From ENR-C587 sp942493235 (GTDB taxonomy: Bacteria; Bacteroidota; Ignavibacteria; Kapaibacteriales; UBA2268): DNA of 64,000 nt. Made by a program: the position numbers and the translations under genes. Each line of letters opens with the position of its first letter. Position 1 is the stretch's first letter. The DNA is taken from contig OW818676.1 in assembly GCA_942493235.1 (NCBI GenBank), positions 124,001 through 188,000 on the forward strand, in the 5' to 3' direction. This document shows, in pieces, positions 1 through 7,800 of this stretch. The notes beneath the pieces were generated by a model. It was not told the DNA's origin and did no database searches. It saw only the letters and a program-made list of their open reading frames with translations.

Positions 1-34
1 CATAATGAGCTACTGATGTTATTGTTGCTGGCAT
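1..34 (-). CDS. fabH: 3-oxoacyl-ACP synthase III (FabH), first 11 codons only
   Basis: Only the start of this gene lies in the window; the rest runs off the left edge. Directly after the plsX stop (17-base gap), an ATG at 34-32 opens a frame reading MPATITSVAHY, which resembles the usual FabH N-terminus (an ITSVGHYVPE-like sequence). A GGAAAG ribosome-binding site sits at 45-40, five bases upstream. FabH condenses acetyl-CoA with malonyl-ACP to start fatty acid synthesis in the cytoplasm. plsX-fabH is a classic neighbour pair, which supports the call despite the tiny fragment. It is the last visible gene of the yceD-rpmF-plsX-fabH operon. Confidence 0.7.
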   Translation of the reverse strand, partial: MPATITSVAHY

Positions 35-51
35 ATTAACTTTCCAAATAA

Positions 52-1104
52 CTAAACAATATCTTTTGTTAATGATGGCTGGTTCAGAGCATCTTCGATT
101 TTTGAGTTAACTTGCTTCTGAACTGTTTCAATTGCTTTTAAAATCATATTTTTAATCGCTTTAGGAGTTGATTTGCCGTGACCGATGATAGCAACTCCGT
201 TGACTCCTAAGAGAGGAACTCCACCGTATTCCTCATAATTGAATTGCTTGAACAAAGCTCCGAGAGCCGGTTTAGCAAATAGTAATAATAATTTATTGAT
301 TAAGCTTTTCTCGGCATATTGTTTAAAGCTTGACTTCAAAAATCCCGAGAAGCTTTCAGCAAATTTCAAAATTATATTTCCTGTAAATCCGTCACAGATA
401 ACTACATCGCAAACTCCGGAAAGTATATCTCTACCCTCTACATTACCGATGAAGTTAATACTGCTTTCTTTAAGTAATTGATGAGCTGCTTTGACTGCTT
501 CATTACCTTTTTTCTCTTCTTCGCCTACACTTAGTAGTCCTACTTTAGGATTTTCTATTCCCAGCATTTGATTAATATAAATACTGCCCATGATTGCAAA
601 TTCATATAAAAAACGTGGCTTACAGTCCACATTTGCTCCTACGTCAATCACTAATACCGGGTGTGCTCCTCTTGAAGGAAAAAATGAACCAATTGTCGGG
701 CGACTGACACCGTTGATTCTACCTAATAATATTGTATTTACCGAGAGCATAGCTCCGGTATTACCAGCAGAAACAAAAGCATCGGCAGAGCCTTTGGCTG
801 CTAATTCGGCACCTATATACAAGCTTGATTCTTTTCTCTTTTTAACTACTTCTGTGGGGTCGTCTTCCATTGTAACTACATCATCTGCATGCACAATTGA
901 ATACTTCATAATAGAGGGTAATTCTTGCTTATTGAGAAAAGTCTCGATTTTGGCTGAATCGCCTACGAAAATCATCTCTAAGTCAAGCTCGGGCTTTATA
1001 GTTTTAAAGACTTCTATAGCTCCAAGAATTTCATTTTGAGGGGCGAAATCGCCACCCATTACGTCAAGTGCTATTTTGAAAGTCGATTTATTTGTATTTC
1101 CCAT
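52..1104 (-). CDS. plsX: Phosphate acyltransferase PlsX
   Basis: A 350-residue protein of normal family length. PlsX converts acyl-ACP and phosphate to acyl-phosphate, the donor that PlsY uses for the first acylation of glycerol-3-phosphate; it is a peripheral membrane enzyme. The N-terminus carries the signature IALDVMGGDFAP, followed by the conserved ADDVVTMEDDPTEVVKKRKESS, AFVSAGNTGAML, LVIDVGANVDCKP and VVICDGFTGNIILKFAE blocks typical of the family. It is the third gene of the operon DUF177-rpmF-plsX-fabH, an arrangement seen in many bacteria that ties ribosome supply to lipid synthesis. Its product's partner PlsY is encoded elsewhere in the window (15650-16264). Confidence 0.96.
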   Translation of the reverse strand: MGNTNKSTFKIALDVMGGDFAPQNEILGAIEVFKTIKPELDLEMIFVGDSAKIETFLNKQELPSIMKYSIVHADDVVTMEDDPTEVVKKRKESSLYIGAELAAKGSADAFVSAGNTGAMLSVNTILLGRINGVSRPTIGSFFPSRGAHPVLVIDVGANVDCKPRFLYEFAIMGSIYINQMLGIENPKVGLLSVGEEEKKGNEAVKAAHQLLKESSINFIGNVEGRDILSGVCDVVICDGFTGNIILKFAESFSGFLKSSFKQYAEKSLINKLLLLFAKPALGALFKQFNYEEYGGVPLLGVNGVAIIGHGKSTPKAIKNMILKAIETVQKQVNSKIEDALNQPSLTKDIV

Positions 1105-1296
1105 TTAATCCATCTATAAATTAAGAAAAATGGTTAAAAATAACTATTTCAACCCCGAGTAAGTCTCGGGGTTGAAACTCTTTATGCTTTTGAATGTTTC
1201 AATTATTTTCAATAATTATTTCTTTAATATAAACAACAAAGAATATCAATAAAAAAATTGAAACAAATATGCTAAGTTTAACAAATCAAAGCAAGC

Positions 1297-1473
1297 TTAT
1301 AAAGATGCAATTGCTTTTCTACCGTTATAATATCCACATTCAGGGCAAGCTCTGTGTGGTAATTTAGTAGCACCACATTGTGGGCAAGCAGAAGTTGTAG
1401 CCGCTGTAGCTTTATAGTGAGTACGTCTTTTGTCTCTGCGTTGTTTCGAATGTCTGCGTTTTGGATTTGGCAT
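1297..1473 (-). CDS. rpmF: 50S ribosomal protein L32
   Basis: A 58-residue protein starting MPNPKRRHSKQRRDKRRTHY, the standard L32 beginning. A zinc-ribbon is formed by C30-x2-C33 and C43-x2-C46 (CPQC...CPEC). The ATG is at 1473 and the TAA at 1297-1299. It sits 29 bases after the DUF177 gene and about 190 bases before plsX on the same strand, in the usual yceD-rpmF-plsX-fabH order. L32 is a component of the large ribosomal subunit. Presence of all four cysteines indicates the zinc-binding paralogue type. Confidence 0.95.
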   Translation of the reverse strand: MPNPKRRHSKQRRDKRRTHYKATAATTSACPQCGATKLPHRACPECGYYNGRKAIASL

Positions 1474-1502
1474 TTCTCTTACCTTTCAAAAAATATATAT
1501 AG

Positions 1503-2012
1503 TTAATTGAATTTTATTTTCTTTAATTCAGCCCATTTATCATCTTCAATTTTTATATTTTGCTCTGCGGTATATTCGGGATAAATCTCTTTAATGTCTT
1601 TATCTCTATATTCCGGAGAGATTCTTTTCATCGGCAGATTTACGGTTAGCTCTTCACGAACCTCCTCGCTAATGTCGATGTATTTATCATCAGGGTGTAT
1701 CACCCGCGATTCTGCTTTTGCTATATCGCTGTCTTGACCGAAACGGTAAAGTTCTTCATCAGCTATATATGAAAGCTTTAATTCTGCACTTATCGGCTCA
1801 ATGAATTCTTCCAATGAAATATCGCATAGCATTTTTGCTTTGCAAGTGGCTGTCAATTCTAATGCGAATCGAAAACCTAATATTCTCATCGTGCCGCTTA
1901 CTTTTACTTTTTCAATGAACTCGTCGAACATACCGTCTATCTCGCTAACGTCGCATTCTGCGTCGATTTCATATATACCGTCTCTCAGACCTTGTATAAA
2001 TATTCGTAACAT
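1503..2012 (-). CDS. DUF177 / YceD family protein (23S rRNA accumulation)
   Basis: A 169-residue protein that begins MLRIFIQGLRDG. The central stretch (roughly residues 45-75), AKMLCDISLEEFIEPI, corresponds to the family's conserved C-x-R/C-x-LE-x-F motif, here with a single cysteine kept. YceD-type proteins promote accumulation of 23S rRNA or large-subunit assembly, and they are almost always found immediately upstream of rpmF as here. The call rests mostly on that context plus the short motif, since the family is poorly conserved. It is the first gene of the leftward operon and has a good Bacteroidota-type promoter just upstream (2040-2071). Confidence 0.8.
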   Translation of the reverse strand: MLRIFIQGLRDGIYEIDAECDVSEIDGMFDEFIEKVKVSGTMRILGFRFALELTATCKAKMLCDISLEEFIEPISAELKLSYIADEELYRFGQDSDIAKAESRVIHPDDKYIDISEEVREELTVNLPMKRISPEYRDKDIKEIYPEYTAEQNIKIEDDKWAELKKIKFN

Positions 2013-2039
2013 TTTACTAACCGTATATTCTAAAACTTA

Positions 2040-2071
2040 CAAATATAAGAACTTATTTTTGAATATCCAAA
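2040..2071 (-). promoter_or_regulatory. Bacteroidota-type promoter of the yceD-rpmF-plsX-fabH operon
   Basis: On the minus strand TTTG at 2071-2068 is followed after 20 bases by TATATTTG at 2047-2040. This matches the -33 TTTG / -7 TAnnTTTG pattern of the Bacteroidota primary sigma factor. The predicted transcription start near 2033 leaves a leader of about 20 bases before the ATG at 2012. Confidence 0.6.
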
Positions 2072-2213
2072 TTTTCCATTTCAAATATTCTCGAAACGGA
2101 AAGTGCATTGACGAAAAGCTTTTTGATTTATTGAAAGAGGATTATTGGATATATAGAATTATTCTACTTATTCCTTCCTACGTTCAGAGTTAGAAATGAG
2201 AATCGGCATTTTA

Positions 2214-2242
2214 TTCCTTCCTACGCCGGGCGTAGGAAGGAG
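2214..2242. repeat. Palindromic intergenic repeat (12-bp stem)
   Basis: CCTTCCTACGCC (2216-2227), one base, then its exact reverse complement (2229-2240). A related partial copy of the left arm (TTCCTTCCTACG) lies at 2171-2182. A similar but diverged palindrome is at 31406-31430. It lies between the divergent ybjN and yceD transcription units' ends and could form a hairpin in RNA, but there is no U-tract, so a repeat is a better call than a terminator. Confidence 0.6.
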
Positions 2243-2252
2243 AATAGATAAT

Positions 2253-2741
2253 TTATTGCATTTCTTCGAAGAAATCTTGGGCACGAGTGCCACCATTAAC
2301 GCTGACAATAATATCGTCATAATAATCAGCAATAGTAGCTACCGAATTAAGCGTATTAATTAATTCGTTTTCGTTTAAATTCGCTCCCGAAATGGAATGC
2401 GAGAAGCTGATAGTATCATCAAATAAAATTCCGAATGCTCCGAAGTGCAATTCTGCATTTTTCCTTAGTAAGAATTTCATAAGGTCTTCTGTAATTTTAG
2501 CACCAAAAACTACATTCGACATACATTCGATAGATGTATCGTCGTTAGTAAATGGTCTTACGATTAGCATTACCTGAGTCGAGCCACGAGAAATTGTGAA
2601 AGAACCATTGCCGAATGATAAGTAATCCGGAAATTTGTCTTTAATTATAGATTCAACTCTTTCAATTGTTTTATCTAATAATTCCTGCGGTGTATCTATG
2701 TTGGGATTATGTTCTTTAGTTACAATCTGAACATCACTCAT
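2253..2741 (-). CDS. YbjN-like domain protein
   Basis: A 162-residue cytoplasmic protein without signal peptide or membrane segments. Composition and pattern (an amphipathic helix, VESIIKDKFPDYLS, then FTISRGSTQVMLIVRPF, a central LMKFLLRKNAELHFGAFGI and an ending helix) resemble the YbjN/type III secretion chaperone-like fold, which is a helix-strand protein that often acts as a small chaperone or stress-related factor. Assignment is by pattern, not by catalytic residues. It follows pspA by 32 bases with a clear AGGAG site, so the two are probably co-transcribed and may act together in envelope stress. The exact function is unknown. Confidence 0.6.
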   Translation of the reverse strand: MSDVQIVTKEHNPNIDTPQELLDKTIERVESIIKDKFPDYLSFGNGSFTISRGSTQVMLIVRPFTNDDTSIECMSNVVFGAKITEDLMKFLLRKNAELHFGAFGILFDDTISFSHSISGANLNENELINTLNSVATIADYYDDIIVSVNGGTRAQDFFEEMQ

Positions 2742-2773
2742 ATTATATCTCCTGATTTATAACAATTAACAAA

Positions 2774-3454
2774 TTATTGATTAGATTCGGGTAGCATACC
2801 CATTTTAGCTTTCAATGCAAGCAAGTCATTATCAACGCCTGCATTAGTATTTAGCATTTTAAACTCATCTTCGAGCTTAGTATTTTCACCGGCTAATACG
2901 TCAAATGCTTCGGCTTGAGCCTCTACACCTTCAATTTTCTGCTCATATTTATCAAATTTGCTGAATGCGTCTGACCCAACACCGGAGAACGATTGTGCTA
3001 TCTGCTTCTGAGCTTTTGCTGCTTGAGAGCGAGCTATTAAAGTACTTTGCCGGCTACGTGCTTCCTCTAATTTTGCTTTTAAAGTATTTAATTGAGTACG
3101 CATTTTGTCGGCTGTTGCTTTTGCTTGAACAAAAATTGGCTCAAGGTCTGCTACATTTTTCTGGGAAATATTTTTTTTCTCCAGAGCAGCTCGAGCTAAA
3201 TCTTCCCGATTTGCTTGTAGAGCCTGAACTGCTTTTTGCTCCCAATCGTTAGTTTCGATACGGGCTTTTTCTAATTTTCTTTCAAGTGATCTCTCGTTAG
3301 CTATAGCATTAGCTACGGCAAGAGTAGTTTTGTTAACAGACTCTTCCATCTCAATTACCATCTGCTTGAGCATTTTCTCGGGGTCTTCGGCTTTATCTAA
3401 AGCATCATTAACATTTGCTTTAAAAATATCCCCAATACGCTTAAATAAACTCAT
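2774..3454 (-). CDS. pspA: PspA/IM30 family envelope-stress protein
   Basis: A 226-residue protein, almost wholly alpha-helical and charged, with the family opening MSLFKRIGDIFKANVNDALDKAEDPEKMLKQM (amphipathic membrane-binding helix then first coiled-coil helix). The DPEKML block and the long coiled coil up to about residue 190 are typical of PspA/Vipp1 (ESCRT-III-like) proteins. These bind stressed inner membrane and oligomerise to protect it. No PspB, PspC or PspF partner is seen nearby; the only companion is the ybjN-like gene downstream. The ATG at 3454 is preceded by an AAGAGG ribosome-binding sequence. Confidence 0.93.
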   Translation of the reverse strand: MSLFKRIGDIFKANVNDALDKAEDPEKMLKQMVIEMEESVNKTTLAVANAIANERSLERKLEKARIETNDWEQKAVQALQANREDLARAALEKKNISQKNVADLEPIFVQAKATADKMRTQLNTLKAKLEEARSRQSTLIARSQAAKAQKQIAQSFSGVGSDAFSKFDKYEQKIEGVEAQAEAFDVLAGENTKLEDEFKMLNTNAGVDNDLLALKAKMGMLPESNQ

Positions 3455-3565
3455 AATAACCTCTTGATATTTATGTTTTCAAATAAAAAAGTGATTTCCG
3501 GCTACTAAATATAAAATCGTATTATTTTAGGTAAAGTTTTTTTATTTTAGTATCTTGTTAAATTG

Positions 3566-3640
3566 TAAAAAAAAATGTGATATTATAAAAAAATGTAATA
3601 CTATAAAAAAAATGTAATATTATAAAAAATGTAATATTGC
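3566..3640. repeat. AT-rich short tandem repeat upstream of ybaB
   Basis: Four imperfect copies of an A-run followed by TGTAATATTAT (variants TGTGATATTAT, TGTAATACTAT, TGTAATATTGC), about 17-19 bases per unit. It lies between the divergent pspA and ybaB genes, where promoters of both must be. Unit number could vary between strains. Confidence 0.7.
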
Positions 3641-3711
3641 AATTTGTGATACAAAATTATAATATTTTAAAATTGTTTATACGTATTTTGATAAAATATA
3701 TTGGAGTGAAA

Positions 3712-4038
3712 ATGGGATTTAATATACAAGAAATGCTTCAAAAGGCACAGCAAGTTCAATCCGAAATTGAAAGAATGAAAAACGAAGCAGCAAATATAAT
3801 TGTTACCGGCACTGCCGGCGGAGAAATGGTCAGTGTCAAAATGAACGGCAATAACCATGTATTAAACGTCAGTATCAGCAAAGAGTTAATTGAAGAGAAA
3901 GATATAGAGATGCTTCAAGATTTATTAGCTGCTGCTTTTAATAATGCCGTTAAAGAAGCTCAAGATAAAATGAAAGGCGAAATGTCTAAGCTTTCGGGGA
4001 TGTTGCCAAATATACCCGGTATGAATTTAGGATTATAA
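3712..4038 (+). CDS. ybaB: YbaB/EbfC nucleoid-associated protein
   Basis: A 108-residue protein. The start chosen is the ATG at 3712 (MGFNIQEMLQKAQQVQSEIER), which has TTGGAG at 3701-3706 and matches the family start; the frame is open for 25 more codons upstream but that part is unrelated and very AT-rich. YbaB proteins form tweezer-like dimers that bind DNA. Conserved features are the N-terminal helix with Q/E-rich coiled coil, a central GTAGGEMVSVKMNGN strand region, and the C-terminal MKGEMSKLSGMLPNIPG tail. Downstream recR follows after 12 bases, the standard ybaB-recR pairing. Confidence 0.93.
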   Translation: MGFNIQEMLQKAQQVQSEIERMKNEAANIIVTGTAGGEMVSVKMNGNNHVLNVSISKELIEEKDIEMLQDLLAAAFNNAVKEAQDKMKGEMSKLSGMLPNIPGMNLGL

Positions 4039-4050
4039 TTAAGGAAATAA

Positions 4051-4644
4051 ATGGTATATACTTCCGAAACTATTGAGCAGGTAATTAACTGCTTTGCCTC
4101 GCTACCCACTATCGGCAGAAAAACTGCGGCAAGGCTTACTTATCATTTGCTAAAAAAAGACAATCAGTTTATTGAAAATTTTGCAGATTCACTGATTAGC
4201 CTAAAAAAGAATATTAAATACTGTTCGGTTTGCTATAATTATACCGAGATAGACCCCTGCCCTATATGTAGCGGTGAAAAACGAAAGCGAAATCTGATCT
4301 GCGTGGTTGAAGAACCCAACGACGTAATTGCAATCGAAAAAACTAACGAATTTCAAGGATTATACCATGTATTACATGGAGTGATTAACCCATTAGACGG
4401 TGTATCTCCTCAGGATTTGAGAATACAAGAGCTAATCGGCAGGTTGGCAGAGATTGATGAGGTTATTTTGGCACTTAATGCCGGAGTAGAGGGAGAATTG
4501 ACTACCCAGTATCTTGCTAAAATAATTAAACCGCTGAACATAAAAATTACGCGCTTAGCTCGCGGAATGCCTATGGGCGGTGAATTGGAATTTACAGATG
4601 AAGCCACTATCTCGCGGGCTTTAATTAATAGAATTGATGTGTAA
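4051..4644 (+). CDS. recR: Recombination mediator protein RecR
   Basis: A 197-residue protein of usual RecR size. In order: helix-hairpin-helix (LPTIGRKTAARLTYHLL, residues 18-34), a four-cysteine zinc motif (C58, C61, C70, C73), then a Toprim domain starting ICVVEEPNDVIAIE (about 83) and ending with the conserved RGMPMGGELEFTD (about 171-183). RecR works with RecO (and RecF) to load RecA on single-stranded DNA in gap repair. It is translated with ybaB as one rightward operon. Confidence 0.97.
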   Translation: MVYTSETIEQVINCFASLPTIGRKTAARLTYHLLKKDNQFIENFADSLISLKKNIKYCSVCYNYTEIDPCPICSGEKRKRNLICVVEEPNDVIAIEKTNEFQGLYHVLHGVINPLDGVSPQDLRIQELIGRLAEIDEVILALNAGVEGELTTQYLAKIIKPLNIKITRLARGMPMGGELEFTDEATISRALINRIDV

Positions 4645-4751
4645 TAATATTTACTACTTGAAATTATTTTTCATCATTTCAACCCCAGACTTCTGTGTAG
4701 AGAATGGCACTAATTACTTGTATCCCCGATAGAGGCTACCAAAAAAAGTTA

Positions 4752-4835
4752 TCATTCTGAACCAAGTGAAGAATCCAGATAAAGCATATATCAGCCTGAC
4801 GGTTAACCGTCAGGTTGCATTAGAGTAAAATGATA
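4752..4835. repeat. Interspersed repeat fragments between recR and the ligase gene
   Basis: Two repeat pieces found elsewhere in the window lie here. One is a half-copy of the ATTCTGAACnAAGTGAAGAA hairpin repeat (4753-4777), seen complete at 23118-23196, 35483-35561 and 39973-40050. The other is the perfect 20-bp palindrome CCTGACGGTTAACCGTCAGG at 4795-4814 with flanks matching 28262-28310 on the opposite strand. The spot lies between convergent genes, so it may also serve as a terminator. Confidence 0.7.
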
Positions 4836-4840
4836 TAAAT

Positions 4841-7800
4841 TTACTTTAGAAACTTAACCAAAGCTCCCCAAGCAGTATCTACTTTAAAGCCAAATTTTTT
4901 GAAGAAGTTCTCCAAATAATAATGAGTTTTAATTATTTCTATGTTATTATTTGCCATTCGGGAACAGAAATCATCAATTAAAGCAGCGGCAATACCTCGA
5001 TTTTTATACTGAGATTCGATGATTGCATTTTCCATAAATACGATTCTGTCGTCTAATACTCTGTAGCAGATTCCGCCCATTACTTTATCATTAGAGTCGA
5101 ACACAATAAAGTATTTATCTAATGTAGTTATATTTATCGGTATATTCTGCTTATAGAATAATCTATATAGATGTCCGATTTCAGTAGGGTGCAGAGCTTC
5201 TCTAACTGAATAATCATGCCCGAGCCTATCGCAGATGTGAGTCTTGATTATTACAGTGCCTTTGTCTTTATCTCCGAATTTTTCCATTTCAAATAGTTGC
5301 ATTTTAGTATTTTTCGGGAATACAAGCCTGCTTAATACAGCTCGGTCTTCATCGCTATCAATCTCTTGCTGAATATTAGAAAGCTCAAGAATTTGAATTG
5401 CCGTTTTTGATCTGTTTTCAGCAAATACTTCCAGAAACTCATCGAATGCTTTTAGTACATTCGGTGATGAATATCTGTAATAAGTATCTCTATAGAGCAT
5501 GTAGCGTACATACTCGTGGTAAGTATTAATTTGGTAAAGCCTTTGTAATTCGATAATAGTTTCTTCTTTTGCCCTTGATGAAGCATTCGGATTCTGCACA
5601 AACCAATCATGATATCTTTCAACGGCATTTAGTAGAGCCATTGGCAGATAGAAATTCTTCCCATATTCGAGAGTATATTTATTTAATATGTCAAGTAGAT
5701 TCTCATCGTTTAAACAGATGAATTTTTCATTATTCAAATCGGCAGCTAATTCGCCGAAAAAGACAAATGCCTGCTTCTCGCCTAATGCTTCCATACAGGC
5801 ATCAAACAGCCAATTTAAATCCAATTGATAACGAGTCCAAGGATAATGGTATAGAGTCCGCTGATAGAAATTTTTAATCAGCGGTTTAATTAATGTCAAT
5901 GTGTTCACATACTCTTTCCAACCGCTTATAGAAAGTATCATAGCCCCATCTACATAATCTAACTCCGGCACTACTACATTATCCGGAGAGACTATTCCGG
6001 GCGTAATTTTATAATTTGAATTCCGCCAAGCACGGAAGAATGTAGTTATCCCCGTAGTGAATAATTTACGAAGTATATTAGGATTTTTTAATTGCCTGCC
6101 CTCACGATTTTCTTCAGATAGCTGGCGAACTTTCTCCCAAAATGTAAGGTCACCATTATAGACCATACTCCTTGCTGATAGTTCCGGACGGCATGTACCC
6201 AATTTAGGCAGTACTCTTGAGCCAAACGGATATCCTGCAATTGTAAACAGCCAATATATAGTTTGATTAGACTGATACAACTTCAAATCTTCACCGGTAA
6301 TCATCTGCAAATCGAAATGTTTGCGATTATTTGTAATTATAGAAATTCTAAAAAATCCGTTCCTCCCTACTGTTTTAATCTTAGAAATCCATATACCTTC
6401 CGCCGGCACATTAGATAAATCAAAATCAATCTCATCAAAAGCTAAAATTATGGATTGCTTCAAAAATGTAGTTTTATAAATAATTGACTTTATGCTCTGA
6501 ATGTCATATTCGCTAAGGCTATCATCGTAAATAAATTTGGAATCAAGATCTAAATGGCTAAGTTCTTTGGTAGTAACTACCAATTGATTTTCATAAGTAT
6601 TAGATAATTCCTTAAAATATTCAAGAGCAATTTTTGATAATTCGCTGTCTTGGTTGTGCAATACCCAATTACATAATTCGGTGCGAACTGAATTATAATA
6701 ATCGGGATTATATTTAACAAAATTGATAAGTAGTCTGAATATGTTAATAAACTGCTGTCGAGTCTGAAAATTAGAGGGCCAGTTTAATTGCTTTCTATAT
6801 TCAAACAGTCTGATACGCAATGCTTCTAATCTCCGCCGCTCTAATTTTTCGGTTGCTATAAATTTTATTGATTCCGAATTTAAGAAACTCAAGCCCGATT
6901 CAATAAATGCTGGGAAAGCACTGTCATAGTTTTGCTGGGGTTCATCTAATAACAGCAATCGATATGATAAGCAGCGAATATACTCTTCCGGATGGCGGGC
7001 AAGTACTTCGAGCCTTCGACGAATAACATCAGAAACTCGATTTTCGGACACTTTCAATAGATTAGCAGAATGAATAATTGCATTAACCTGAGCTTCTCCA
7101 TTACTAAAAATGGCAGAAGATAATACTTTATTTAGCTCTATTAAAGATTTGTCCTTAATGCCTGTAATGGCAGTAGATACTATTTCTTTTCTTGAACTAT
7201 AATAATTCCATGGCAGATATAGTTGAGTAGCAATACCCAGCAGAGGAATGTCCCATCCGTCTTTGCAAGGAGCAAAAGCTACAAATTCGGGATTTGCTAT
7301 CCATAGTTTTGGCTGGCGAGCTATCAGCCCAAGCTCAATCACCTTATTTTTAATTGAATACTCCAAATTCCCAATTATAAAATTATCTTTTGTAAAATAT
7401 CTAGATATTGTCAAGTGTAAGTCTCTGTGCTTATCGTATAGTCCGGTATCAGTTTTGACTATGTCATCTTCTAATATTCCAAGATCTCGATAGAACCATC
7501 TTGGCAACCTAATAGTAAAAGAATTAAATTTAAAATCAATATAATCGGATATATAGCTTTGATTGATTTTATCAATAAAATTCTTTTCGATTACTTTCCT
7601 ATTTAAACTACCTTTTGGAGTTAATTCTCCGTTTTCAGGGTTAAAATCTCTGTCTAATATAGTAAAATTAACTACCCTCTCGTAATTTGCCAAATCCTTA
7701 TTAGCAGAAGTTACTAATTGATGAAAGTATTCTTCGGCATTAATCATCATATCGGCAAAAAACGGGTCACTGTGGTCAGGAATAATAAATAATACATTAT

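Noticed and set aside
1801..2193. 130-codon open frame on the plus strand
   Set aside because: Antisense to the DUF177 gene and runs over its promoter.
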